Below, in pieces: positions 1 to 13,310 of a stretch of 64,000 nt of DNA. The position numbers and the translations under genes are program-made. Each line of letters starts with the position of its first letter. Position 1 is the stretch's first letter. The notes under the pieces were generated by a model. That model saw nothing but the letters and a program-made list of their open reading frames with translations. It was not told the origin of the DNA and did no database searches. Source of the DNA: Brevipalpus yothersi (lineage: Eukaryota > Arthropoda > Arachnida > Trombidiformes > Tenuipalpidae); assembly GCA_003956705.1 (NCBI GenBank), contig QZCP01000090.1:62001-126000 (forward strand), written 5' to 3'.

Positions 1-2936
<2,936 letters not shown>

Positions 2937-3499
2937 ATAAATTATTTTGGATACAAAAATCTGGAAGAACAACAATTCGCATTCAATCGAATGCGGTGCC
3001 ATTTTTTGTTAGTGCCACGTGTCTCCCAAATAATTCAGTCAATTCTCAGGCTAGGAATGGAGATGGATGGTGATAATCGTTTTAGAGAGTCATCAATCTT
3101 GAATTCTTTGTAATTTTCATATCCATTGTTATCATCACTATTTATGAAATCATCGAATAAATTATCAAATTTGAATCAAAATTAATACAAACTCCTGGAT
3201 AAAAAGAGCGTCCAAAGCTGCGGATCCAGTTGATGAAATACGACAAAGTCGAATGGTGTAGATTTTTTTCTATCGACAATTTATCGAATCTAAAACTTGA
3301 GACGTTAGCCTATCAAATATTCTTGGTCGTTATTTGCAACATGAAGTTGAAGAATGTTACCGGTGAAATAGCAGCAATCTTCTAAACAATAAGAATAACT
3401 CAATTTTTAAATTCAAATTTAATTCCCCCTCTGGTCGGCCTACCTTTGGCAAAAGCTCTTGAAAGTTTTCGCTCAAAACAAGCAATACAAAAAATGAAT
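2937..3499. other. Convergent 3' intergenic region
   Basis: Region between the stop codons of two convergent genes. AATAAA occurs at 2936-2941, overlapping the acid phosphatase stop, and again at 3156-3161, which is a better spaced poly(A) signal. An open frame at 3400-3753 on the minus strand is an out-of-frame shadow of the kinase gene. Nothing else seen. Confidence 0.6.
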
Positions 3500-4456
3500 T
3501 CAATAATAATCCAACAATTTTTCCATGAGCCTAAGAGATGAATCAGCATACTCGAAACCAAAATGATTCCAGTGATTGAGATTGTGAAAAAGCATATAAA
3601 GATCCAATCTTTGTGAAAAACCTGTATCTTTCTTGATAACATCATGATAAGAGGTGTAAAACTCTTTGGTGAATCCTCCGAACATGTTGGAAATTGAGAG
3701 ATCAAATTCATGATGTCCGTAAAATGAGCCAGGATCGAAAACAACTGGCTCATCCTCTAGTTCTCCTGCATTACCAGACCAAAGATCACCATGGAGAAGA
3801 GATGGCTTGATTTCTCCCTCAATTGATGTGAAAAAATTAGGAATTTTGAGCTGCAAGCTTGACCATAGCTCGCCTACTTTACGATCACCAGTCTCTTCCT
3901 GCACTTGACGTATTTGAGGATCAAGACGATTTCGAGCAAAAAATGATACCCAATCTTCATGCCAATCATTGATCAAAGGTATTCTACCACAACAAGTGAC
4001 TGTATGAAATCCAAATTCTTTGATTGAATTTCTCTCTGGCGCTGGCTTTCCAACCCAATTTTCCAACTTTTTCTCACGTTTTTCAAGCTTGATATTGTCA
4101 AGATGTAGATTACCCAGTTTTTCACCACACAAACCTTGATGTTTTTTGAGACGCTTCAAATTTGGAAAATATTCCATCACCAATGAGGCACCCTGATTTC
4201 GATGTACCAAATCTATCAATAGTATCGGTTTAGGTGCTCGAATAGTGTCCGTTTCTCTGATGGCATTTAGTGAGGCCACCTCTCCTTCGAACATCATCGG
4301 AGATTCGGGTGAAGAATTATATTTAACAAAAATTTCATCTCCATTATCTGCTCTATACGCAGTGCCTGTGTTAATGCAGCCACCAGTAATGTTTTTCGAA
4401 ATGTTCTTCAAGCTTTTATAGCTGAGTCGCTCGATTATTTCTGCTTTCATTGGCAT
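3500..4456 (-). CDS. Fructosamine/ketosamine-3-kinase
   Basis: Single-exon 318-residue protein of the FN3K/FN3KRP family, which phosphorylates sugar adducts on protein amines so that they fall off; cytosolic. The length matches the family (about 309). Visible landmarks are the glycine-rich nucleotide loop with its conserved cysteine (ITGGCINTGTAY, Cys27), the FVKYN lysine strand, MFEGEVASLNAI, the catalytic HGDLWSGNAG loop with Asp224, and the metal-binding FDPGSFYGHHEFDLS with Asp241. The ATG at 4456 is followed two codons later by a second ATG; the first gives the family's usual N-terminus. It has no intron, unlike most genes here. FN3K and FN3KRP cannot be told apart by eye. Confidence 0.95.
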   Translation of the reverse strand: MPMKAEIIERLSYKSLKNISKNITGGCINTGTAYRADNGDEIFVKYNSSPESPMMFEGEVASLNAIRETDTIRAPKPILLIDLVHRNQGASLVMEYFPNLKRLKKHQGLCGEKLGNLHLDNIKLEKREKKLENWVGKPAPERNSIKEFGFHTVTCCGRIPLINDWHEDWVSFFARNRLDPQIRQVQEETGDRKVGELWSSLQLKIPNFFTSIEGEIKPSLLHGDLWSGNAGELEDEPVVFDPGSFYGHHEFDLSISNMFGGFTKEFYTSYHDVIKKDTGFSQRLDLYMLFHNLNHWNHFGFEYADSSLRLMEKLLDYY

Positions 4457-5174
4457 GATGCTCGATGTCTTGTGTGTGAATATGTACGTCTGGCAAAAAA
4501 ATTATCTTGACACCAGTTTCTCAAGGGAAATTTTCCACTTTATCTTTCATCGAATCATTAGGATATTAATGACAATAACAACAACAACCGATTAAATATT
4601 TATCCGTAGTGAAGCATGTTCTCCTTCTCCAGCTAATCGATGATGATGATGATGTCTACAACAACAATGTATCCACGTTAGTCTCGAATCAATCTTTCCA
4701 TAAGTGTGTATGTAAACAAGTAAATTGGACAAAAAAATGTTGACAGAGGATTCTATCACAAGTGATGATGATCACAACCTTCCGCAGTTACCATTCCCAA
4801 GAAGAACGAAGTTTTGACCAAGAGAAAAAATCAACAAGTTACACCTGATTGTTTACCAACACTATTCAACATGCATTGTAAGTCCCATGGATTGTACATG
4901 TGTGTGTGAATGCAGGTATTGCTTGATAACCGAGAATCATCCAGATCCTACTGCCAGTTGATTGATGATGTTGCCACAATGTAACTATCACAGTCACTAT
5001 CTCAAAAATGTCCTCACATCACCTTGAAATCCAATTCCAATTGCCACAATATATTATCTCTACAGTAAAGTGATGATCATATAAAATCGAAAAGTTTATA
5101 CACACATTATCATGATTCATGATGAAAGTTATCGCTGATCCACAGCTCAATAATTTAGCCCAAGGCTTCCTGGA
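4457..5174. other. Intergenic, upstream of kinase and tRNA
   Basis: AT-rich DNA with several short GATGAT and AACAAC runs. No frame resembles a known protein. It should hold the kinase promoter on the minus strand and the 5' flank of the tRNA gene. Confidence 0.5.
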
Positions 5175-5268
5175 GTCCTAGTGGCGCAATCGGTTAGCGC
5201 GCGGTACTTATAAGCAGTATCCAGCGTGAGATATGCCGAGGTTGTGAGTTCGAGCCTCACCTAGGACA
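5175..5268 (+). tRNA. tRNA-Ile (anticodon TAT) with intron
   Basis: Acceptor stem 5175-5181 (GTCCTAG) pairs perfectly with 5261-5267 (CTAGGAC), followed by discriminator A5268. The D-arm region GGCGCAATCGGTTAGCGC and the T-arm GTTGTGAGTTCGAGCCTCAC match the eukaryotic tRNA-Ile(UAU) consensus and contain the A and B boxes. The anticodon TAT is at 5209-5211. A 20-base intron at 5213-5232 sits one base 3' of the anticodon, the canonical position; nuclear tRNA-Ile(UAU) typically carries an intron. It decodes AUA. A T-run about 17 bases downstream fits as the Pol III terminator. Confidence 0.96.
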
Positions 5269-5620
5269 TTTTTGTCGGCTAACTTTTTTTTGTGTTAATG
5301 TTTGGGTTAATCGTTTGAGAGAGTTTGGTGGAAGGATAATTTTTTTTCGTCATCTTAAAACTCGAATGAGTGTTTGGATTGTGCTTGAATTGGAAGTTAA
5401 TTTCTTTAGGAGAGATGTTGTGCACACGCATTTGCTGCCTTTCTTTTCATCCATGAGAAATATGAGAAATTATTAGGGCTAATCATGAGATGTTGTTGGG
5501 AAAATATTGAAGGAAGCTGGAGAGATGTATAGAGTATTCAAAATTTTTGTGTATAATGAAATGTGATACAAAAGGTATAAAAATTTATACGATGTATAAG
5601 CAAACTGTGATTGATCATTA
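5269..5620. other. Intergenic, tRNA to PEX12
   Basis: Holds the tRNA terminator and the probable 3' UTR of PEX12 on the minus strand. No coding signal seen. Confidence 0.5.
5284..5293 (+). terminator. T-run, likely Pol III terminator of tRNA-Ile
   Basis: Run of T residues shortly after the tRNA 3' end, the usual stop signal for RNA polymerase III. Confidence 0.6.
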
Positions 5621-6550
5621 TCATGTGGACGGTAGTTGATGATAAATTCTAACGATCTGATTGAGATTGGTTGGAAATCCGGTGATTGGACATTTTGAAT
5701 GCCTCTCTATCGAATCATAAATACATTGGTAACAGAAGAGGAATCCTGATGTACGAAGAACAGCTTCATCTCTACGCACTTGTTTACAAAGAGGACACAT
5801 CTTGGGAGGACAGTTGGGAAGCTCTCTACGTGGTGGTGGTGGAGGAATTTCCAGAGATGCCAGAGACCGACGAGTGTCCTCTCTTCCATACCAGTAATCA
5901 AGAAATTGTATAAACAAAGCAGATCCAGTCAATAGATAATTGAGACCCTTTGTAATGGTCCACAGTGAACTACTCTCTGAACTTGAACTTTCAATCGGTG
6001 ACCGTCGAACCAAACAAACGCCTATCAATTGCAACAGAGGACTATTCACTTTTCCACGGCCAACAGCATAATTGATTTGATAGATGAACGAACTAATGTC
6101 CCAGAAAGAACGTAAAAGAGGATAATTTCGATGGAAATAAATTCCAAACTTATCTCTAGAGTTCAGAGCACCTTCAAATGCTTGTCGATCAAGTTCCTCA
6201 TAAAGTTTATCCAATTTTGTTCTCACATATGGAAGGCATGTCAATGCAAGAAGCGACTGGAGCATCTTTCCACTTGGTAAGACACCATCAGGTGATTGAT
6301 CGGCAGTAACTCGGCGAAGATGAAAAAAATATTCAGGAAATGATGAATTGTGTACTTTTAAGTGTAGCCCTTGGAAAATAAGATCAGCAAACAAGTATAT
6401 TTCATCGAAATATTGAGCAAAGAGGCGAAAACGTTCAGGATAATTGGATGCCAAAACTTGAGATAAATATTCTGAAGCATTTCTGAGGCCCCTAGAAAGA
6501 CCTTCTTCCTGGATAATTTCATAAATGGAAGCTGGATGAAATGTTTTCAT
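5621..6550 (-). CDS. PEX12: Peroxisome assembly protein 12 (peroxin-12)
   Basis: Integral peroxisomal membrane RING protein. With PEX2 and PEX10 it forms the ubiquitin ligase that monoubiquitinates the import receptor PEX5 for recycling. The single-exon protein has 309 residues from the ATG at 6550; the open frame runs 17 codons further upstream but opens with TTG. N-terminal similarity begins at PASIYEIIQEEGL, followed by FDEIYLFADLIFQ, the helical Pex2/Pex12 region, FLQFLDYWYG and a proline run. The C-terminal RING-like finger reads CPLCKQVR, then CYQCIYDSI and CPITGFPT, with the reduced cysteine set typical of PEX12. It is slightly shorter than human PEX12 (359). The PEX1 gene of the same receptor-recycling pathway lies 24 kb to the right. 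Confidence 0.95.
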   Translation of the reverse strand: MKTFHPASIYEIIQEEGLSRGLRNASEYLSQVLASNYPERFRLFAQYFDEIYLFADLIFQGLHLKVHNSSFPEYFFHLRRVTADQSPDGVLPSGKMLQSLLALTCLPYVRTKLDKLYEELDRQAFEGALNSRDKFGIYFHRNYPLLRSFWDISSFIYQINYAVGRGKVNSPLLQLIGVCLVRRSPIESSSSESSSLWTITKGLNYLLTGSALFIQFLDYWYGREDTRRSLASLEIPPPPPRRELPNCPPKMCPLCKQVRRDEAVLRTSGFLFCYQCIYDSIERHSKCPITGFPTNLNQIVRIYHQLPST

Positions 6551-8348
6551 GATGACCAAATGGAATTGCACTATAATTGCTATTCTACCAGAGTTCAACA
6601 AAAACCTTTCCGATCATTCCATGTCTCAACTGAAAGTGAAAAAGGAAACATTAGAAATGAATTCACTTCAACACTAAAATTCTTTCTTAACCAATTATCT
6701 TAAGCTTACCGTTACATTATGACCAAGAGGGCAAAATCATCAGCTAATAAACGAAATTTGACCAAAGTTTTAGCACTTATCAGAATAATATGATCAGTAA
6801 CACAGCCGATTGCTTGAACTTTTCGGTTTGTTTTGATTGAAATCAAAACATGTCAACACAGTAAGGCGCATGCGAAAAGGCTCAGAAAGTTTTTTCATGA
6901 ACAAAATAGTTTTCAGTAACGAAGATTCGTTTCATCGATTTGATTATGATTACATTGATTTGAAACATACTCAATCACGGTGAATTATAGAATTTTCATT
7001 GCAAGATGTTCGACCTCTGATTGAGTTATGTCAACTATCAGTATCACTTTCAGAACAAGGAAAATGAGCTCAAGTCTCTTTTCCAAGCGCTCCCTGGAAT
7101 TTGGCTTTCGAGACACATTTTTTCACTTCTTCTTCCTCACCAGTATCTCTTAGACTATTCTAATGGGAATGAGTAATTAGATTGGGATTCCAGATAATCA
7201 AATCTGATAGAGGAGATCCTTGGACTATCAATAATGTGGGCTCACAGTCGAACAGTGGGAAAATTTTTTCGCGAATTCAACGAGTGTTTTATCATGTCTG
7301 AGACACAATTCTTGCTTTCAGTTTCTTCTTTGACTTTCTGTGAGTGAAAGAAACAAGGGAAGAACAATGATGATTACTCTCATTTCGGAGAGGATAATTG
7401 GAAGTTAATTAAAAAATTTATTAAAAAGGAATAGAGAATTTTGAGAACCAAATGAAAGTCTGGAAAAAATCAGAAAAAGAGTTGAAATTTTTGCCTGCTT
7501 TTGGCATCGAATCTCGTAGTTGATAGCAATCGCTATCCAGATGTTTGATGATATCCGATTCAAATTAATTCCATTTACAGTGATTTGAGAAAAATTGAAG
7601 TGAATAACAATCGCTTTTCAGTCAAGAAACTCCCCTTTTTGTTGTTGACTATATTCTTCTTGGAGACAAGCTTCAACCGAATTAACATCAGCTATACAGA
7701 GCTCATCAGCTCTAAATGATATGCCAAAATTCTTCCCTACCCAACATGAACAATCAACAGCAATGTATGGTATAAGTTCTATTTTCTACAATAATGTAGT
7801 TTCAAGCTTAAAAATCACTTTTTTTATGTGTTTGACAATTTTTTGAGACTAGATGAGCATTTCAAGTAGATCTTTGAAATAGAGATGATATAGCTAGTTG
7901 TTTTACACTGTTTTCTCAGCTGTTTATAAATGTTTTTGTCACAAAACTGTCAATTAATCCTGGGGTCTATTGCTGATGATCATAATTGCGTAACTGCTCC
8001 AGATTGGGTGACTTTATTTGGCATATCTGATGTTTATCTCCATTTTTTTGCAGCACTAACAAATAAGCTTGTCAATTGATCAGCAATTCGATACCTTTGT
8101 TTGCCACTGGAAGTTCGATGAAGTTGTCTATACATTTCTCCAATCCGTAGAAAGAAAATTAATATGAAAAATTGGTTCGTGTTCTGTATGAAGAGCTCAA
8201 AATGAAAAACTTTTTTTCCTTGTACACTGAATCATCATGTTTACCGATGAAATGATCCATTGATAATAGAAAGGGAGAAACATTTATCTCCTCCAAATAA
8301 ACACAAATATCCAATCGGTGTCAATTCTTATTTTGTTTTCACACAATA
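6551..8348. other. Gene-poor 1.8 kb
   Basis: AT-rich sequence with stops in all frames and no exon-like segment recognised. It should include the PEX12 promoter and the 3' UTR of the protease homologue. I see no repeat or RNA gene. Confidence 0.5.
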
Positions 8349-9197
8349 CTAGGACACAATTCCCATCAACCAACGATGAACATCTGATACATTTCCAAAA
8401 ATACCGAAAAATTTGTTCTCGGTAGGCGTTTTTCTAATCCATGATGCTACTCCGATGTGAATAATTCGACCATTTTCTTGAGATATCAATGGTGTACCAT
8501 TGAACGGAAGCTTCGAATCAAGACTCCCTGCACAAAGATTTGAGCTGTCTATTTTGGTATTGTTGAATAATGCTTGACATCTTCCATTACTAATCACTTC
8601 GAGTGTCTGGAATATTGGGCTCACACTTGGGTTCACCAATTGCCCCTCACTAGTTTGATGATATCCTCTCATGGTGACAGTTTTACCAGCGGAAGAGTTT
8701 CTGGCCAAGGAAACTGATTGTGCAGATAGTGGCAGCATGTCCAGTGGGTCTTTGAGAACGAGGACTGCGAAATCATTTCGATAAATTTTTCCATCATGAA
8801 TGAATTTTGGATGGGGAACAATTTTTTGTGCACGATTTTTCCCTTCTGACTTGAAGTTTGTTGAATTCTTGGGATCAATCAACACTTCTATTAGACGAGG
8901 ATCTTTTTCTCCCACACAATGGGCAGCCGTTAGTACATGTTTGGAGGTTAGAATTGAACCATCACAGAGGTAGTCGTAATAAACTATACCACCAGAATCT
9001 TCGCATTCTTTTGATGGAGATTTTTCAAATTTCCATAATAAACATTTCTCCTCAAAAAGTAACACTTGATATGGAATATCGAGCACCACTTTTGTCGAAA
9101 GAGGACCATTCTTCTTGATAAAAATATGACTTGACCGGTTTGACTTGATGACTGAGAAGGTTATGATTAAAAATGAGAGATAAACCGAAGTTTTCAT
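8349..9197 (-). CDS. Inactive S1 serine protease homologue, secreted
   Basis: 282 residues, single exon. The N-terminus MKTSVYLSFLIITFSVIKS is a signal peptide. The chymotrypsin fold is recognisable from DGSILTSKHVLTAAHC (His93 in place), NDFAVLVL (Asp142 in place) and a C-terminal helix HRWLMGIVS. The active-site GDSGGPL loop has become PFNGTPLIS, so the nucleophilic Ser is Asn233; the Cys and Asp that normally precede it are also gone. No RIVGG activation site is seen. It should therefore be catalytically dead. Scabies and related mites encode secreted inactivated protease paralogues that act as binding or complement-blocking decoys; membership in that group is an inference. No disrupting stop or frameshift is present, so it looks like a maintained gene. 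Confidence 0.85.
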   Translation of the reverse strand: MKTSVYLSFLIITFSVIKSNRSSHIFIKKNGPLSTKVVLDIPYQVLLFEEKCLLWKFEKSPSKECEDSGGIVYYDYLCDGSILTSKHVLTAAHCVGEKDPRLIEVLIDPKNSTNFKSEGKNRAQKIVPHPKFIHDGKIYRNDFAVLVLKDPLDMLPLSAQSVSLARNSSAGKTVTMRGYHQTSEGQLVNPSVSPIFQTLEVISNGRCQALFNNTKIDSSNLCAGSLDSKLPFNGTPLISQENGRIIHIGVASWIRKTPTENKFFGIFGNVSDVHRWLMGIVS

Positions 9198-9383
9198 CGA
9201 TTTTTTAGTGAGCTAATATCATCCAGAAAATTTTCTAAGATTTGGTATTGGAATGGATGAGTATTTCTGAATGATGAACCAAGGCAGGAGGAGTTCTTTG
9301 AGCTTTATCGCTATTGGGAAGCTCTAAGAATTTAGTTTTAGTTTGATTCTTGTTGATGACGAATCATCTGATGCAAAAAATCA

Positions 9384-9426
<43 letters not shown>

Positions 9427-10023
9427 TGATCTGGGGCCGCTCAAAAAAAATTTGGAAATATAATATGATTGGATATAATTTTGCATACTTTCTGAACTGA
9501 AGAACCTATCTACCTTGCAGGCTATATATACTGCCTCGAATGAATCAGCTCTATTTTGATGATTCTGGTGATTTTTCTGGATCTTCCCAGTTGTTGGTGA
9601 TCAATTTTCAATCTAAACATTTTTCGATCTAGTTGTCTATTCATTTTATATCAGTTATATCAGGTTCAAGAAGTCCACTTAAGCCGATGATTCCCTTAGA
9701 ATATTTGATGAGATATAAATACCCCATCCTAGATCATTGCTCCAAGCCCGAATTCATTCAGTATGCACAGTTAGCACAGCTATTCACACCTACTTTTTTA
9801 AACAAAGCTGTTCTTATTTTGACCCCTTATTGGGGCAATTGGTACCAATTTAACCCCCATATTAGCCATATAATTCTTTTCCCCCACCCATCAAACTTCG
9901 TTTTTTTCTAATCGGAAAACGGGACATCCAGCTAAAAATGAGGATTCTCATTGAAAAAGCTGAAGAGAAGAGATTTTAATGTTTGATCTTTGATGAGAAC
10001 TCTGTTAGTTCTGAGAATACAAT
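9198..10023. other. Intergenic with AG repeat
   Basis: Promoter side of the protease homologue and 3' side of the receptor gene. A 92-codon plus-strand open frame near 9633-9911 has no ATG at its start and no recognisable domain; I do not call it. Confidence 0.5.
9386..9424. repeat. (AG)n microsatellite
   Basis: About eighteen AG units, 190 bases upstream of the protease homologue start on its promoter side. Confidence 0.95.
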
Positions 10024-11238
10024 TCATGGCCTTATCAATGATAATAAATGAATTATGGAACCAATACAAACCATAACGATGTAAATGCCAAAACAACTTT
10101 TAAAATATTGACAAGTCAAGGATGCTGGACTTGAAATGGCTGCTTCGATAGTTTTTGTTAAACATTCTTCGCTTGGATCGATTTGTGTTACCTTTCGTGC
10201 CATTTGAACTCCGGTAACTTTTGAATCTAGCCCTCTTTTCTTTTCGAAGCCCATCTCGAAAGAACGATATGTAAGACTTTTGATCTTTTCCTGTTGATGG
10301 GAAGGAATTTTTGCGTTCAAAACAAGCCCACCCAGACTTGAGGTCACTGGTGGAGAATAATGAACTGGATTTCTAATCATAGTTTCAGTCTCAATCGAAC
10401 AAAGAGCCGGTAGCATCATATTCACGTCCACATTACTGGCCAATAAGGCACATTTTCCTGTACCTGAACACCAATGATAATCATCACCTCTGAGATAACT
10501 CTCTGAAACTTTCAACACTTTCAATCTCGATTCATTAGAGAAAAACACTGAGCATATCGAAGATATTGGAACATATGTGGATAAATTCTTTTGGATAGCC
10601 TCTTCGAGCGTATTGATTTGAGCAAAGGAACTAATTGAAGTTCTTTGAGTATTCAGAAGAGAACAAAATATTATTTGGATAAGCGATGTTGATAGAGTGA
10701 GAATAATCCAAGTGAAGTCGGAATGTCTGAAAGTAGCTGTTGGGCCATTTTGTCTCATCAAATTTGCATAAAAGTACCATGTTGGACTGATTCTATTCAC
10801 CCACTCATGGGCCATCCAAGCAACATGAAGTATGGATAGAAGAAGTGTGAACACAAGGAGTAGCAAGTCTATTCTCATAGGCTTCAATGCTGCTTCTGGG
10901 CCATAAGATAGTTCCAAAGAATTCAAAACTGGTGAAGTAATCACTTGACACCAGACATCAGTTGTGATAGGTCCAAAGGTAGCATTCTCAAGCCCATTGC
11001 TGGCTTGAGCTAATATTCCATAGGCTATTTCAGCATCCCTTCTGCATACCATTTCCAATCCTTCCTTAAGATATCCACCTGCTGAATCCAGCTTTTTGGG
11101 AGATACAACCAGGGTGATGTTAAATCTTGAGAATAGGTAAATAAATATTTCACCAAAAAGTTGCACAGTTTTACCGGATAGATGAGAAGATTTATCAAGC
11201 TCGAGAGCAAGTGGATATGCAAAGCGAAGATTATACAT
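10024..11238 (-). CDS. Ionotropic-receptor-like ligand-gated channel, divergent
   Basis: 404 residues, one open frame. The layout fits the ionotropic glutamate receptor / IR superfamily: a short S1 ligand-binding half (about 1-118, with GLEMVCRRDAEIAYG before the conserved shift into FGPITTDVW), a first membrane helix at about 122-141, a membrane segment at about 176-195 (WIILTLSTSLIQIIFCSLL, the family's TM3 pattern), an S2 half, and a last helix at about 382-400. There is no amino-terminal domain, as in chemosensory IRs. No signal peptide follows the ATG at 11238, so an upstream exon may be missing. IRs act in arthropod taste, smell, temperature and humidity sensing; the ligand here cannot be inferred. 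Subfamily is not assigned. Confidence 0.75.
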   Translation of the reverse strand: MYNLRFAYPLALELDKSSHLSGKTVQLFGEIFIYLFSRFNITLVVSPKKLDSAGGYLKEGLEMVCRRDAEIAYGILAQASNGLENATFGPITTDVWCQVITSPVLNSLELSYGPEAALKPMRIDLLLLVFTLLLSILHVAWMAHEWVNRISPTWYFYANLMRQNGPTATFRHSDFTWIILTLSTSLIQIIFCSLLNTQRTSISSFAQINTLEEAIQKNLSTYVPISSICSVFFSNESRLKVLKVSESYLRGDDYHWCSGTGKCALLASNVDVNMMLPALCSIETETMIRNPVHYSPPVTSSLGGLVLNAKIPSHQQEKIKSLTYRSFEMGFEKKRGLDSKVTGVQMARKVTQIDPSEECLTKTIEAAISSPASLTCQYFKSCFGIYIVMVCIGSIIHLLSLIRP

Positions 11239-13310
11239 CTCTCACTGACATACAAGGGACTTACAAGTGAGTTGTAGGTCTAGGTAAATATGTATGTATT
11301 CAAGTTAGAAAGCTACATGAAACATTTTTTCTAGAAACCAGAGAGCTCTTGATGAAAGTTTACAAATCTTGAGGAACTCACAATCTGGTCAGAATTATCT
11401 CCGAGATGGAGTTAGATAATTATCCTCTCGAAAATTCCCGTCATTTTCTTATACTACTTCAATACAGTAGACAGTTTCCACGCTGAGGAAGGAATACTAT
11501 CAATTGAACAATAGTAAGCTTAGATAAACACAACTTTCAGAACCTCAACTCTTAAAAGCTGATATTCCTCATGATAATTAAAATATTCACCCATTAAAAG
11601 TCTGATACGGAATTCATCACTTCAATTTTTTGCGCCCTATTGTCTACGAACTTTAAGTGTCGTAAAACTAGAAGAACAGTGACAGAATCTAAGATCTATC
11701 ATTTTCTTCTCCATATGAAAATGTCATTAGATACATTATCCACTGATAGAGGAGTGAATATTGAATATTAGTTAAGAACATCTGCTGTGAACCAATAAAC
11801 GAATGACAGTAATTAAAAAAATTATGGGTAATGGTCCTCCTTTTTGTCTCAGCTTTAGACTCGAGGGTGGAGGGAATCAGAGTAATTTTGATCGAGGGTA
11901 ATCTCACGCCATCAAAAGTTTTTCAAATTTTCGAAACGTTTATCTCAACAATTATTCCAGCACTTTTTCATTTGGCCTAGTAAATACTTATCGTCTTATA
12001 TCTCCAATCCCAAAAGCCTTACTTACCCGCTTAGCTATGTTATCCAACAAATTTGAAGTCCTGCCATCAAAGTTTGATGTTGCAACAATTATCCAAACGT
12101 GAAATATAGCAACGGAAGTTTTGATTCTATGGATTTCAAGGATTTCACAAAAAATTCAACTGATTGAACAAAGAATCAGATTCAGAGTACAAGGCGTACA
12201 GAGTGTATGAGAGGTGGATACTGGTGTCTTAGGATAGAAGAGCTTTCTAAGTTGTTCCCACTTGTTCAATCATTCAACATCAGAAAATTTGAAAAAAAAG
12301 GTAAATGTGAGTAAAGAAGTATAGGATAGACGAAATCGGATATGAAATGTATGAGAATTAGGCATGATTTGGTTAAGAAGGCTACAATCGTTCGCTGGTT
12401 AGCAAACTCTTATCACAAAAGGTCCAACTTTTAATTTCTGATGATATTTTCTCAATTTGTTGTCTTCTGTTAGTCAACAAGAATACTCATCGTGATAAAT
12501 CGAAATTTTCTATAAACTGAATGAGGCAGTTTTATTTCACTTTTTTTCTTCTTTATTTGATCAATTCAGGAGTCAATCAGTGAATAGAAAATTATGGCCA
12601 CCATCAGTTCTAATTTAAACAATGTGACAATTACATCGACAATGATGATTCTCGAGATAACAACTTTTGTATTTATTAGTATTCATTGCTTTATAACTTA
12701 TTTGGAGTATTCGAAGCCAATGATAATATTTATCTAGCGTTTTTTCTTGAAGATGAATTCCACTTGAATATAATTCAGTTACGAAATATTGACGGATACG
12801 GCCCATAATTTTTTGAATAATCCTCTAAAGATAAAGCTTCTTAACGGTTGAATATTGGTCTCAAACGTCTATGATACGACCTGATCTATAGATCCAAAAA
12901 TTTGAGAAAATTTTCTACTTGAAGAGAAGTTTTACTCCAATTTTCTTTATGCCTAGATGAGTGTATCCGAATATGCATATAACATGATGTTAACATATTT
13001 TCCCATGAAAGAGCACAATCGATCGGAGGCCTAGTAGGAATTCATCACACTATCAATATCAATATCATGTCATGATATATTACAGTGACCAAGCGATGGC
13101 TATGGAGGCAAATTGGAATGAAAATAAGCCAAAAAATTGTGGAATAAATTTTATTATAACTTCTCAACTATTGTCTTCTTTGAAAATACATCTAATCGGT
13201 GTGATCTTTCACAAAATAGGTTTCATTCAAATCACGTAAATTCAACCAGTAGAGTCAATTGATTAGCAATTGTATACTTCAATAATCTCGGACAGTGATC
13301 ATCAATTTCT
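11239..13310. other. Gene-poor 2.1 kb
   Basis: No convincing exon on either strand. Short minus-strand open frames near 11689-11907 and 12615-12806 lack an ATG-led start with good context or any domain. A missing 5' exon of the receptor gene could be hidden here, but I cannot point to it. Confidence 0.4.

Noticed and set aside
3400..3753. 117-codon minus-strand frame
   Set aside because: Out-of-frame shadow of the ketosamine kinase gene, no domain.
9633..9911. 92-codon plus-strand frame
   Set aside because: Opens with a non-ATG codon, low-complexity content, no domain and no splice context.
13020..13310. Possible regulatory palindromes (TCATGATATATTACAG and nearby) past the PKD2 stop
   Set aside because: Short AT-rich palindromes are expected by chance at this base composition.
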